From assembly GCA_964030785.1 (NCBI GenBank), contig OZ034978.1:206001-270000 (forward strand): DNA of 64,000 bases, read 5' to 3'. Source of the DNA: Siderastrea siderea. Its lineage: Eukaryota; Cnidaria; Anthozoa; Scleractinia; Rhizangiidae. Shown here piece after piece: positions 34,449-47,736 of this stretch. The translations under genes and the position numbers were made by a program. Below the pieces are notes generated by a model that was not told where the DNA came from, searched no databases, and worked only from the letters and a program-made list of their open reading frames with translations. How positions within the stretch are numbered: the stretch's first letter is position 1; each line of letters begins with the position of its first letter.

Positions 34449-35472
34449 GTTTTTGCGATCCAAATATACCATTGCCTCCCTGTATGTGGATGGGGCCTCA
34501 GTCGAAGGGAATATGGAGAGGGAAATATGAAGAAGGGAATATAATCCATTGGTTTGCTATTGTTATCAGCTCTTGTCCCCTCTACTCTACCCTGTCACTC
34601 CTTTTAAACAGATTAGGGGTTATCCACCTGACAAAAAAAAATAAGGAAAACCGCGCCAACATGAAAAATAAGCCACTTAAGGTGGCTTGTAGGGTTTTTC
34701 ACTGACGTTATAGCATTTTTGGAATGAGGAAAGATTGCAAAAGGTTGTTTCTGACCATGTGTAAAAACAATGAATATCTTTACATCGCTGTTCTTGGGAA
34801 ATACTTTAAGGGTACTTATGACATCACAAAGGTTACCATAGCAACACTAGGGCTCCACAAAAGGTTTAAATTTCAGTTTCTGGACGTTTTCTGAAAAACT
34901 AAGTTGGTGACCTACCATTTTTATTGTCCTTATAGAAAGCTTCCTAAATTCATTAATTTTCTAGCAGTATGACAGAAAGTTGTTAAGTAGAACTTACGTT
35001 ACATCAAAACAGGCAACATTCCACTGAATAACACTCCCCTAAAGTTTCTTTTTGAAGTGGCACACTAAATGTTGTGTGCATGCAAAAAATCAAGGTGGGT
35101 CACCAGGCCAAATTTCAGTTCGCACAATTTTTCACTGCATTTTCACTTCTGCTATTTTACATACGACTTTAAATAGAAATTTGGCTTCACTCAGCTGTGT
35201 GTGTATCCTAGCTAATAATGTCCTGTGCAGGTTGCGCACACAGCAGAAAAACCTTTTTTTGTTACTGTGTATGTTCTGTGCATCTAAAGATGCTCCCACA
35301 GTCCTGCAGTCGATGAATAATAATTATTAAGATTAGTTAGTAAAATGAGAGCCCCAGCTATCCTGTAGCCCTGTAGTCGAAAAGAATAACGAAAACAATG
35401 TTAGTAGAACTGGGGCCTTTTTTTGCTTGGTATGCTTACAGTCAAAATACTCAACTGCGTTCCGCTCATTAT
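34449..35472. other. No gene recognised
   Basis: Short frames only, none with motif or splice support. Confidence 0.45.
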
Positions 35473-35484
35473 TTAGGAATGATG

Positions 35485-36142
35485 AAATGCTGCGACTGCC
35501 AGGCCACTTATATTGGTGAGACCAGCAGGAATTTGTATGTCCGACTGACTGAACAGAAACGAGCGACTAGAAATGGTGATATCAACAATCACACTGCTGA
35601 GCACCATTTAAAAACAAACCACAGAATTGACTGGGACTCTGCTGTATGCGTTGCCTACAGTATGGAGTACTATCAATTAAACACACTGACTGGAAAGCTG
35701 GTTTCCTAACTTAGAGCAAACACCACTGAACCGTTGCCAACAGCTACCTGCACCTTACAAACAACTGATTGCCGACAATAACAAGACAGACAAACAATAG
35801 ACAAACCAACCTATTTGACTAACAATAGAACAACGGACATTTGACTAACAAAAGACGGATCGAAACACACCAATCACGTTTAACAGTCTTCACAGCTAAT
35901 AACATTACGGCTTAACTGACAGACCACCAATAACATCACCAGATCGTCGACCAATCAGGGCAATGACCAGAGACTTATAACATCTACCGATAATTCACAG
36001 TTCACTTGACTCTGATAATGACTTCCGCTCAGGTTGTCGAAATGTCAGTCAATGTCACCACAAACAGTCCTTCTCAGGACTACACTCACCTGGACGATCA
36101 TAATTTACCAACAATGACTCCTGGGTTCAAACCATTTACAGC
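35485..36142 (+). mobile_element. 5'-truncated Penelope-like copy
   Basis: Starts inside the GIY-YIG domain (CDCQATYIGETSRN readable), runs through a frame-broken tail to the terminal repeat, and ends at AACCATTTACAGC. Flanked by a 12-bp duplication TTTAG(G/A)AATGAT (35473-35484, 36143-36154) with one mismatch. The hammerhead-like core is damaged (CTGATAA, GAAATGTC). Older relative of the 24562-28980 element. Confidence 0.85.
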
Positions 36143-36154
36143 TTTAGAAATGAT

Positions 36155-36729
36155 TTACATTAACCAGGAAAGGATTGCATTATTGGAAACAAAATTCCAT
36201 TTTCAAATTGAAGATTGAAATCTTCCAACGGTAGACTCATTTGCAATAATGAATGGTGATTGGTTTGTTACTTATGTAAGCCAAAAGTTCTCACATGAGA
36301 AATACGAAACCATTGCGGCTGTTGGTTTCAGTCTGTTTGACATTACAGGGAAATTTTCTCAATTTTCAGGAACATTTCTTGTGCATTTACAGCCCACTCG
36401 TTTTTTTTTTAAAGAAATATTCTTCTTCACAGTTTTATAACAGCAGACTGCTTCCTTTCATGTAAAAGTACTTGCAATAATTGCAAGTATTGTGTTGAGC
36501 AAATGCAAACCAGGTCAGATACAACAAGCTGCCAACAGCCTGCTACTTGCATGTGAACATTCCAGGACATTTGCCTGATGTCAATAATAAACCTTTCAGC
36601 ATTCCTTATATGGAATAAGGCCACTGTTAAAACATTACAATATTTGATTTGAAAGTGGAATTTTGATTCCTGTATGCAATAATGCAATCTATTCGCAATT
36701 AATGAAAGTCAAAGTCATTCCCAAATAAG
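36155..36729. other. No feature seen
   Basis: AT-rich; no supported gene or repeat. Confidence 0.45.
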
Positions 36730-36897
36730 GTGTACTTCCAGAAGATATCCACACTCCTACCACAGAAGGGATTGGAATTCCAGGGCGGGTAGGGGGTCTC
36801 AAAGGCCTAAAAATTTAAAACAGTGTCTGGGGGGGGGGGGGGGGTCATAGGGCAAATCCCTTTCGTGGGGGGCTATGGATATTTTCTGGAACTACAC
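36730..36897. mobile_element. MITE with 6-bp flanking repeat
   Basis: Ends GTGTACTTCCAGAAGATATC and, reversed, GTGTAGTTCCAGAAAATATC. Flanked by AATAAG on both sides (36724-36729, 36898-36903). A related end, CAGTTCCAGAAAATATCCAT, also appears near 29485. Contains a poly-G run. Confidence 0.65.
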
Positions 36898-36903
36898 AAT
36901 AAG

Positions 36904-38010
36904 AAGAACGTGCTGAGTATCTTGACTGTGAAGAACAGACAGAAACATATTTCTCTCTTTTTGCTTCGCAGAGGCATCAATGTCTGGAGTGACATATCTT
37001 CGTGACAACGGCATGGTCTGTTGAACATCACAGTTATGTAAATTTTGATCACTGCAGAACTGTGGGAGCAGCTTTTGAAGACGAATGTTAAGTGGCCATC
37101 TAGCCTACGTGTACCTCTGTATTAGGAGGTACCGTCCAAGGTACATTTATCCCATTCAACTGATACAGTACATCATCAATACAACGTGCATGTAACGTGT
37201 ACAGTGGGTGATTTTCCCTATAAACTATGGTCTCATTGGCCTTCCTTATATCTACGCAGAGCCCCATGTCTGTCTCCCGACGCCTTTGAAAGTTAAACGT
37301 ACCTAAGCAAATCTCACGTGCATATGATCGTGATATCGATCTACGCGAGTAGTCAAATGGCGTCGGAAATCATGCACACCAGTGCGTCCACGCTACAGAC
37401 ATTGCAAATAAGATTTCACAACACACACACAAAAAAAATACTTACAACAGCGGTGAATACAACGGAGGATCTACGAAATGCCACAATATTGCAGCATCAG
37501 CTCATTCAAAGATTTTGTACCGACCGGGCTGTATCACGCGAAATGCAGCATGGGAAGCCTCTATCTTGAGCCACGGAGCGAGGTCAACGAAGTAGCCTCG
37601 TCGTGTAATAGCGACCTTCACATTGGACTACGAGTACGAGTTTTGAGGCTTTGGATTGTCAGCTTTCACAACCAACATCATTTACTTAGCATCCTTCTGA
37701 TGCAAGAAGGAGGAATCTAATGATCTAATGCAACACGGAGGAACGAGAACTCTGAGAACGTAGCCGTGTTTGAAATTCGAGAGTCGTGTTCGTACTCAAT
37801 CTCGTCCTCGTACAGGCTCAGAGCGAAGAAAACAAAGGGCGAGATCGAGCGAAGAGACGGGGAGGGCTGCTCGCTTCCCTTACTGGCTTCGCTTCGCTCG
37901 CTGATTTATTTTCGCGCTTTTACCCCACTGCGGAGGCGGAATGAGCGAAGACCAAAGAGCGAGACTTCTTCCCCAGGCTACGCTCGGCTCCCTTCGCTCG
38001 CTGATGTATT
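36904..38010. other. Unassigned; GC-richer part with GCTCGCTGAT blocks
   Basis: 37780-38010 is GC-richer with repeated CTTCGCTCGCTGATNTATTTT blocks (two copies, near 37890 and 37995), a low-copy repeat. No gene supported; a promoter/first exon of the ABC gene here cannot be excluded. Confidence 0.35.
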
Positions 38011-39689
38011 TTCCACTGTTGCGTAAATTTTACGTGCATACGGCGGAAATTTAACTGGCTTTACGTGCCTAAATAAAATTAGAGACGATGTATGAGCGGC
38101 TTACGTAAACCAGGGGCGTAGCCAGGATTTTTGCAGGGGTACGCACAATTTTTCCAAATCCACCCCAACACCTCAGTTCTCTCACATCGTTTCCACTTTC
38201 CTCTGTTGCATATGCTTTTCTTAGCAGTATGGTAAGGTTATACATGAATGGATGGAATGGCAACCAGGCCGTAAAACTTTATGTCGATGTTTTTGTTAAA
38301 CCGTAAGCATACTAGGAGGGTAAGAAGGCACTGCTCCTCCTTAAAAATTTGAAATTTAGGTCTTCTCACATGGCTGGAAATGCATCTAAGATCAGTATCC
38401 TTCTAACACCGTAATGTACATTTTTAGTTATTTTATGGACTATAGTTTATGAAAATCAGACAGTTGTTGCTCCTTGGAATCGTATCAAAAATCTCCTCCA
38501 AATTGATAGTCCATGCTATTGGGTCCGTTCTTTATTTCTACAGCACGCAGATCAGAATTTCATTTATAATTTTTAGCAACTGAGGTCAATTTTATTTCAT
38601 TTATAATTTTGCTTGGAATGAACGATTGGGAAAGTTAAAATGGTTATTAATTGGTTTTAAAGGTTTTGTTTCATGAATGTCATTACCCCTGGCTTCATAG
38701 GTCCCGGGCATAGGTCCTTTCTCAAAATATACAAAGGATGAAAAAAACTGCAACCATGTTTTAACAAATGCCCCGAGACATTTTTTCCCTCGATCCATTA
38801 CGCCTCGTTGTCAGAGTTTTGCCGCTTGAGTTTCAAACACGAGTTTAATTAAAGTGAAAACTCCGGCACCCAGGGTATTATCCAAAAAGTGAAATACATC
38901 AAAGGCTCAAACCTGCAACAAAGTGCTGTTTTGAAAAAACAAAATTGAGATTTCGGCCCTTTCTTCCCTTGCCATCGCTAGCAGCCTCCTTGATCATATA
39001 TGCTTCTTTGTCTTTGTGAGAGCGCAATTGAAATAATCAGCTTTCATAATTCTCCCTTTTAAACGTATGGCAATAAGCAGCGTTGAAATAGGAGAGCCGC
39101 CATCTCCAGTCCATCGCGGCTTCTCAGTGAGAAAAGTTTCTCTTTCGTTTCGTGCACAACAAAACCAATCAAGCAGAGAAATGGTGAGATGTTGAAAATC
39201 TTACTACCTAATTTGGGAAGCCTAAATTCGAATTAAGTTCGGCTGCTGAAAAGTTTCGCGTCTGAACCGGGTCCCAGTCATCCTCAGCCCCCTAACTTTC
39301 CCCCTTTGCCTACACTAGCATTAACATTGGGTCCATCAATCACGTGGCTTCTCTGGTATTTTCGAAAAACCGTGTCTTTTATTTTCAGGAAAAATAAGGG
39401 AAGTTGATGCAATGATTGTGCATTTTTCACCCATTGGTTATTTCCTGTCTGTTTTATATTTCTGTTGTTTTGTTTCGTTTGGTAATTTTTTTAACCTTCG
39501 GCATTTTTTCAGGTACGCACGTGCGTACGTGCGTACAGGTAGCTACGCCCCTGTAAACGTAAAAAGTTGAAAGTTTTCAACTTGTTACGTTTACGTAAGC
39601 CGTTCATACATCCTTTATAATTTTATTTGCGCACGTAAAGCCAGTTAAATTTACGCCCGTAAGCACATAAAATTTACGCAACAGTGGAA
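38011..39689. mobile_element. Palindromic MITE interrupted by a nested element
   Basis: Left arm 38011-38110 and right arm about 39554-39689 are inverted repeats (TTCCACTGTTGCGTAAATTT at the tip, GGCTTTACGTGC, CTTACGTAAAC). Without the 1.4-kb insertion the unit is about 240 bp and nearly a perfect hairpin, with a second small palindrome around AAAGTTTTCAACTT. Confidence 0.8.
38111..39553. mobile_element. Nested hAT-like element, 5-bp duplication
   Basis: Ends CAGGGGCGTAGC and, reversed, CAGGGGCGTAGCTACC. Flanked by TAAAC (38106-38110 and 39554-39558). Sub-terminal GGTACGCAC at both ends. No transposase ORF. The termini resemble hAT, though most hAT members duplicate 8 bp. Confidence 0.7.
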
Positions 39690-40151
39690 GTCAACATTTT
39701 ATTTATGTGCCTGTTGGTTGTGTTAGGTTTGCAAGGCATTGTGGTAAAATGTACAGCTGCCATACTTTTCCATACGGTGGATTCCAGACCCCCTTTTCTC
39801 CCGCGCGTCTTATTTTGGCGTCCTCCTTTCTAATTTTCTAAGAGCCTGGAACAGGCTAATTTTTGGCTGTTGCTAAGTATTTCGATTGTCGATTTATTGT
39901 GAGGACATTGATTGATTCAATTTATTTATTTGTTTATTTATTTATTTATTGTTATTTATCGATAAAGAAATTGTGATTGCACTAGATAAGTAGCTTCCCA
40001 CGCAGACGATCTTAGGGCCCGTGTGACGAGGCAGCCCTGAGAATGTCTGCGTGAGAGGTAGCCTGCCTAGGAGGCGTAAATGGGGAGGACGGGAGAAAAA
40101 TAGCCCCCAGTCCTCCATTTTTTCTCCCGTGTTCTCGCTCCCCTACCCCTT
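39690..40151. other. No gene; short TTTA tandem
   Basis: A (TTTA)n-like tract at about 39921-39950. Flanking sequence is unassigned. Confidence 0.4.
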
Positions 40152-40242
40152 TAACCTGTGATCAGGCTCTATTTTCGTTTAGCGAGCGACCAACGTAAGA
40201 AAATAAGAGAGCGATGCTAAAATTCGGCTTGATTGCAGGTTA
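40152..40242. repeat. Flanking MITE, left
   Basis: TAACCTGTGATCAGGC at the start and the reverse of TAACCTGCAATCAAGCC at the end. Its inverted relative is at 56045-56139, so the giant foldback element landed between two inverted MITE copies or in a larger palindrome. Confidence 0.55.
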
Positions 40243-40389
40243 CTACCCCTTCCCCGTGTACATCTGCTACGCAGGTTACGTGGGAGACTACTAAATACCT
40301 GGACCGCCAGTTACGGTAGGTACGTGGTGTAACAATCATATAGTGGTTTGACTTAATCCAATATAGGCATAAACATAGGAAGCAATATA

Positions 40390-43300
40390 CATAGCTATCC
40401 ACAGCCATACACAGCTATACATGGCTATACACAGATATACATAGCCATACATAGCTATACACAGCTATACATAGCTATACATGGCTATACACGGCTATAC
40501 ATGGCTATACATGGCATTACATGGCTATACACAGCTATACACAGCTATACACAGCTATACATGGCTATACACCGATATACATAGCCATACATAGCTATAC
40601 ACAGCTATACACAGCTATACATGGCTATACACAGCTACACATGACTATACACAGCTACACATGGCTATACAAAGCTATACACAGCTATACATCGGTATAC
40701 ACAGATATACATAGCCATACATAGCTATACACAGATATACATAGCCATACATAGCTATACACAGCTATACATAGCTATACATGGCTATACACAGCTATAC
40801 ATGGCTATACATGGCTATACATGGCTATACATGACTGTACATGACTATACACAGCTATACACAGCTATACATGGCTATACACAGATATACATAGCCATAC
40901 ATAGCTATACACAGCTATACACAGCTATACATGGCTCTACACAGCTATACATGACTATACACAGCTACACATGGCTATACACAGCTATACACAGCTATAC
41001 ATGGCTATACACAGATATACATAGCCATACATAGCTATACACAGCTATACACAGGTATACATGGGTATACACAGCTATACATGACTATACACAGCTATAC
41101 ATGGCTATACATGGCTATACACAGATATATATAGCCATACATAGCTGTACACAGATATACATAGCCATACATAGCTATACACAGCTATACATAGCTATAC
41201 ATGGCTATACACAGCTATACATGACTATACACAGCTATACATGGCTATACACAGCTATACACAGCTATACATGGCTATACACAACTATACATGACTATAC
41301 ACAGCTATACGTGGATATACACAGCTATACACAGCTATACATGTCTATACACAGATATACATAGCCATACATAGCTGTACACAGATATACATAGCCATAC
41401 ATAGCTATACACAGCTATACATAGCTATACATGGCTATACACAGCTATACATGGCTATACGTGGCTATACATGGCTGTACATGGCTATACAGAGCTATAC
41501 ACAGCTATACACAGCTATACATGGCTATACACAGATATACATAGCCATACATAGCTATAGACAGCTATAGACAGCTATACATGGCTATACACAGCTATAC
41601 ATGACTATACACAGCTATACATGGCTATACACAGCTATACATGGCTATACACAGCTATACATGGCTATACACAGATATACATAGCTATACACAGCTATAC
41701 ACAGCTATACATAGCTATACATGGCTATATACAGCTATACATGGCTATAGATGGCTGTACATGGCTATACACAGCTATACACAGCTATACATGGCTATAC
41801 ACAGATATACATAGCCATACATAGCTATACACAGCTATACACAGCTATACATGGCTATACACAGGCATACTTGACTATACACAGCTATACATGGCTATAC
41901 ACAGCTATACACAGCTATACATGGCTATACACAGATATACATAGCCATACATAGCTATACACAGCTATACACAGATATACATGGCTATACACAGCTACAC
42001 ATGGCTATACATGGCTATACATGGCTATACATGGCTATAGATGGCTATACACAGCTATACACAGCTATACACAGCTATACATGGCTATACACAGATATAC
42101 ATAGTCATACATAGCTATACACAGCTATACACAGCTATACATGCCTATACACAGCTATACATGGCTATACACAGCTATACACAGCTATACATGGCTATAC
42201 ACAGCTACACATGGCTATACATGGCTATACATGGCTATACATGGCTATACATGGCTATACACAGCTATACATGGCTATACATGGCTATACACAGTTATAC
42301 ATAGACATACATAGCTATACACAACTATACACAGCTATACATGGTTATACACAGATATACATAGCCATACATACCTATACACAGCTGTACATAGCTATAC
42401 ATGGCTATACATGGTAATACATGGCTATACATGACTCTACACAGCTCTACACAGACATACATACCCATGCACAGATATACATAGACATACATAGCTATAC
42501 ACATCTATACAGGGCTATACACAGGTATACATTGCTATACACAGACATACATAGCCATACATAGCTATACACAGCTATACATGGCTATAGACAGATATAC
42601 ATAGCCATACATAGCTATACACAGCTGTACATAGATATACATGGCTATACACAGCTATAAATGGCAATACATGGCTATACATGGCTATACATGGCTATAC
42701 ATGACTATACACAGCTATATACAGCTATACATGGCTATACACAGATATACATAGCCATACATAGCTAAACACCGCTATGCATGGCTATACACAGCTATAC
42801 ATGGCTATACACAGAATGATATACATAGCCACACATAGCTATACACAGCTCTACATGGCTATACACAGATATACGTAGCCATACATAGCTATACACAGCT
42901 ATACATAGATATACATGGCTATACACAGCTATACACAGCTATACATGGCTATACATGCCAATACATGACTATACATGTCTCTACATGGCTATACACAGCG
43001 ATACACAGCTATACATGACTATACACAGCTATACATGGCTATACACACCTATACACAGCTATACACAGCTATACATGGCTATACATGACTATACACAGCT
43101 ATACACAGCTATACATGGCTATACATGGCTATACATGGCTCTACATGGGTATACATGGATATACACAGCTATACACATCTATACCTAGCTATACATGGCT
43201 ATACACAGTTATACATAGACATACATAGCTATACACAACTATACACAGCTATACATGGCTATGGACAGATATACATAGCCATACATAGCTATACACAGCT

Positions 43301-44950
43301 CTACATAGCTATACATGCCTATACACAGCTATACATGGCTATACACAGATATACGTAGCCATACATAGCTAAACACAGCTATACATGGCTCTACACAGCT
43401 ATACATGGCTATACATGGCTATTTATGGCTATACATGGCTACACAGCTTTACATGGCTATACATGGTTATACATAGGTATATACAGCTATACAGAGGTAT
43501 ACATGGCTATACACAGTTATACATAGCCATACATAGCTATAGACAGCTATACACAGCTATACATGGCTATACACAGATATACATAGCCATACATAGCTAT
43601 ACACAGATATACATAGCCATACATAGCTATACACAGCTATACACAGCTATACATAGCTATACATGGCTATACAGAGATATACATAGCTATACACAGCTAT
43701 ACATGGCTATACATGGCTATGCACAGTTATACATAGATATACATATCTATACACAAATTCGTTATTATTATTATTATTATTATTAACTATACATAGCTAT
43801 ACACGGCTATGCATGGCTATACATGGCGATACATGACTATACACAGCTATACACAGCTATACATGGCTATACACAGTTATACATAACCATACATAGCTAT
43901 ACACAGCTATACATGGCTATACACAGATGAACATAGCCATACATAGCTATACACAGCTATACTTAACTATACACAGCTATACACAGCTATACACAGCTAT
44001 ACACAGCTATACATAGCAATACACAGCCATACACGACTATACACAGCTATGCATGGCTATACACAGGTATACATAACTATACACCGCCATACATGGCTAT
44101 ACACAGCTATACATAGCTATACACAGTCGTACATAGCTATACACAGCTATACATGCCTATACACAACTATACATGGCTATACATGGATATACATAGCTAT
44201 ACACAGCTATACATGGCTATGCATGGCTATACACAGTTATACATAGACATACATAGCTATACACAACTATACATAGCTATACATGGCTATACAGAGATAT
44301 ACATAGCTATACACAGCTATACATGGCTATACATGGCTCTGCACAGTTATACATAGACGTACATAGCTATACACAACTATACATAGCTATACACGGCTAT
44401 GCATGGCTATACATGGCTATACATGACTATTGACAGCTATACACAGCTATACATGGCTATACACAGTTATACATAGCCATACATACCTATAGACAGCTAT
44501 ACACCGCTATACATGGGTATACACAGATATACATAGCCATACATAGCTATACACAGCTATACACAGCTATACATGGCTATACACAGATATACATAGCCAT
44601 ACATAGCTATACACAGCTATACATAACTATACACAGCCATACACAGCTATACACAGCTATACATAGCAATACACAGCCATACACGACTATACACAGCTGT
44701 ACATGGCTATACACAGCTATACATAGCTATACACAGTCGTACATAGCTATACACAGCTGTACATGCCTATACACAGCTATACATGGTTATACACAGCTAT
44801 ACATGGCTATACACAGATATACATAGACATACATAGCTATACACAGCTATACACAGCTATACATAACCATACATAGCTATACACAGCTATACACAGCTAT
44901 ACATGGTTATACACAGCTAAACATGGCTATACATGGCTATACATGGCTAT
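40390..44950 (+). repeat. Left arm: 10-bp minisatellite (GCTATACAYR)
   Basis: About 450 units of a 10-bp consensus, GCTATACACA alternating with GCTATACATG, with variants GATATACATA and GCCATACATA forming higher-order blocks of about 100-130 bp. The register is nearly unbroken to about 42810, then shifts by small indels. A (TTA)n tract interrupts it at 43761-43786. Long open frames with period-10 peptides (YTQLYTAIHG) are automatic and not genes. Confidence 0.95.
43761..43786 (+). repeat. (TTA)n microsatellite inside left arm
   Basis: About eight TTA units between ACAAATTCG and ACTATACATAG. The only sizeable foreign tract in the array other than the LINE. Confidence 0.85.
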
Positions 44951-46540
44951 GAGACTTGCTTCTGAAATTCCATCTGATCAAATCAACAAAAAGCCAGAAG
45001 ATTACCTTACAAAACATTCTGCGAGTTTTCAGTTTAAAAATATCAGCCCCTCCAAGGTCTTAAAGTTATTAAGTTCAGTCAAAATTGCGAAAGCTACTGG
45101 CCTTGAGGAAATTTCAAATAAAATTTTGAAATTAGCCGCGCCTGTTATTTACAAGAGCTTAACTGATCTTTTTAACTTTTCCATCCGGCGAGAAATGCGA
45201 TGCCAATAACTATAGACCTATATCGGTTTTACCAATCATTGCTCGTGTTTTTGAAAGAATTCTCTTCGAACAAATTTACCGTCACCTTAGTAATAATAAA
45301 TTGCTTTATTCTCGCCAATCGGGGTTCAGGTCGCTCCACTCAACCGTGTCTGCCCTACTTGACATGACGAATGATTGGTGTTTCAATATAGATAGGGGCA
45401 TGGTTAATGGTGTCTTATTTCTAGACCTAAAAAAGGCCTTCGATACCGTTGACCACAAGATTCTTCTTAAGAAATTAGAATTTTACGGTTTTGAAGGTAT
45501 TACTCTACATTGGTTTCAGTCTTATCGTGCAGACAGACAGCAAGTGTGTTGTGTTAACGGCGTCGTCTCTTCTACTAAGACAATCTCCTGTGGGGTACCT
45601 CAAGGGTCCATTTTAGGACCTTTGTTGTTTTTGATTTACGTTAATGATATGCCAAAATGCTTAGGGTACGGAACAGCGAGATTGTTCGCCGACGACACAA
45701 ACTTAACTTTCACAAGTTGCAGTCTACCTGTTTTGCAAAATAAAATGAGTAATGATCTTAATGAAATTGCCGCCTGGCTTAATGTCAACAAATTTACTCT
45801 TAATTTGTTAAAGACAGATTTTATGTTAATAGGGTCTAGACAAAGAATTGCCGCTCTTGACGGTAACATAGAACTTTCCTTGTCTAATACGGATGTTAGG
45901 CAAGTAGAGTCCACTAAATGCCTAGGTGTCAATATTGATAAGAACCTGACATGGGAAGGTCACTTGCAAAGTGTAAAGCAAAAAGTGTCCTCCAACTTAC
46001 GAATACTGAAAAAGGTTAAACCTTTTCTAAATAGTGAGAACATCGATACTTTATGTAGGTCAATTATTGAGCCTTATTTCAGTTATTGTTGTCTTGTCTG
46101 GGACTCACTAGGTGACAGTAAGTAATAGTCTTCAAAGGCTTCAAAATAGGGCGGCTCGTATTGTTACTGGTGCTGCTTATAGTAAGCCTTCTGGAGAAGT
46201 TTTTGAGGAATTAGGCTGGACTCAGTTAAATTCCATGAGGCAATTTCACAAGGCCATTATGATGTTTAAAATCGTTAACGGCCTGGCACCTCCATACCTT
46301 ACCGAAATGTTCACTTCTAATAACGCCTTAAACAATTACGGTCTGAGATCTAATTACGACCTAGAACTGCCCAAATGCAGAACAAATTACTATAAGAATA
46401 GTTTTCCTTTCAGAGGCGTCAAGGTCTGGAATGCTGTCCCTCGCTACCTCAAGGAGGAAAGGTCTTTGGAAAAGTTTAAAAGAGGCTTACTACCGGCACT
46501 TGTAAAGAAATTAGTTAAAGATCGCCTTGTAAATTGTTAA
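44951..46540 (+). pseudogene. LINE reverse transcriptase, broken
   Basis: RT motifs in order: KATGLEEISNKILK (45090), a deletion/frameshift near 45200, NNYRPISVLP (45210), SGFRSLHSTVSALLD, FLDLKKAFDTVDH (45421), SCGVPQGSILGPLLFLIYVN (45588), catalytic FADD (45685). A second frameshift near 46120 precedes the C-terminal LQNRAARIVTG and VKVWNAVPRYLK segments, ending with a stop at 46540. There is no endonuclease domain, lost by 5' truncation. Two breaks make it inactive. Confidence 0.9.
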
Positions 46541-46678
46541 GTTTAAGTACATATTTTAAAGTATTGTATTAATTAGTTAATTCACGGATTTTATGGGAAC
46601 CAAATTTAAACCTGTATGTTTAAATTTGATAAGATTTCGTGTATAAATAAAAGATTCCATCCATCCATCCATCCATCC
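44951..46678 (+). mobile_element. CR1/jockey-type LINE inserted in the left arm
   Basis: A 5'-truncated non-LTR retrotransposon that starts abruptly after GGCTATACATGGCTAT. It carries a broken RT ORF, a short 3' UTR with AATAAA-like sequence, and a (CCAT)n tail at 46656-46678, after which the minisatellite resumes for about 145 bp. Confidence 0.9.
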
Positions 46679-46825
46679 ATACACAGCTATACACAGGTAT
46701 ACACGGCTATACTGACACAGCTATACATATCTGTATACAGCTATATATGGCTACACACAGCTATATATGGCTATACAAAGTCATATATGGCTATACACAG
46801 CTATACATGGCTATACATGGTGGGT
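46679..46825 (+). repeat. Left-arm minisatellite, remainder
   Basis: Degenerate CTATACACAG/CTATATATGG units, more diverged than the main array, ending at CTATACATGG before unique core sequence. Confidence 0.85.
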
Positions 46826-47318
46826 GCTATCGAGGTCAACAAATCACAGGCAAAAACGATAAGCAAATCCACCGTACGTTTCTTCTACATCAGACTTCAG
46901 TTGTTTTTGTTGTTGTTATTGGTTAATAAAGTTGTATTTTGCTGCTTCTTTGTGTCATGTCACGATATCAATCATAAAAAAAGTAATTTCATGGGTCCGC
47001 GTTTTGAAATTTTTAGGTGTCCTCATTTGGTTAATAAAAGTTTGACTGACGTATGTACATACCATTACCATACATTTGTTACTCTGAGTTCGAACCACTA
47101 ATTTTAACGAAGACAGGTGAAGTCAGTGACGTGCACAAATTGCAGAAAACCATTATTAGTCACAGAATTGGTACAAAGTGTTGCAACTTCTTGACAGTGT
47201 ACCAAAATGACTCGGACTCGGACTATTATTGAACGAATGGATTCCATTTAGACGTGCGTGTGTACTCTGATAATGAACACACAGATGACTTCAAAATGTG
47301 GTAAAAACACAGAAGTAC
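46826..47318. other. Foldback core, unassigned left part
   Basis: No supported gene or repeat. Confidence 0.45.
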
Positions 47319-47453
47319 GCTAGGAGCCGTGTGTACTGTAATAACAAACTCCTCTAGTTAAAAGAGAGGGGTTTTCGTAATTACGAAAACGAAGACCCAC
47401 TCTTTTTTAACTAGAGGAGTTTGTTTTTACAAATATTACACACGGCTCCTAGC
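47319..47453. repeat. Near-perfect palindrome (MITE), 135 bp
   Basis: GCTAGGAGCCGTGTGTA at the left tip and its complement at the right. Arms continue through AACAAACTCCTCTAGTTAAA to a centre TTTTCGTAATTACGAAAA. Would form a hairpin with about 60-bp arms. Confidence 0.8.
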
Positions 47454-47736
47454 AATTCGAATTCTTCATTGTGCGGACTTTTAAAAAGTCTACATCTGGT
47501 AATCATGGGGCTCTTGTTTTTGTTTTCTTCATTTGAAAATCAGTCATATAAAAAAACAAATTGAAGGCGAGTGAATCCACAACCCTTTACTTCCTGTGCG
47601 AATTACAGCGGTAAACGGAAGCTTAACCACACAGTTTTGTGTTACTTTCAAATGCCCGTTTAGATATCTTCTTGCCATTATATTACTCTGTCTGTTTTTC
47701 GTTTCCCTCTGGTTAAAAATGAGGGGGTTTCGTTTT

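Noticed and set aside
40521..44356. Many plus-strand ORFs with MAIHSYTQLYTAIHG-type peptides
   Set aside because: They arise from the stop-free 10-bp minisatellite in any frame; no start context, splice sites or non-repeat sequence.
40390..44950. CRISPR-like array
   Set aside because: Repeats are contiguous with no unique spacers, and the DNA is clearly eukaryotic.
45636..45932. 98-codon minus-strand ORF
   Set aside because: Antisense shadow of the LINE reverse transcriptase.
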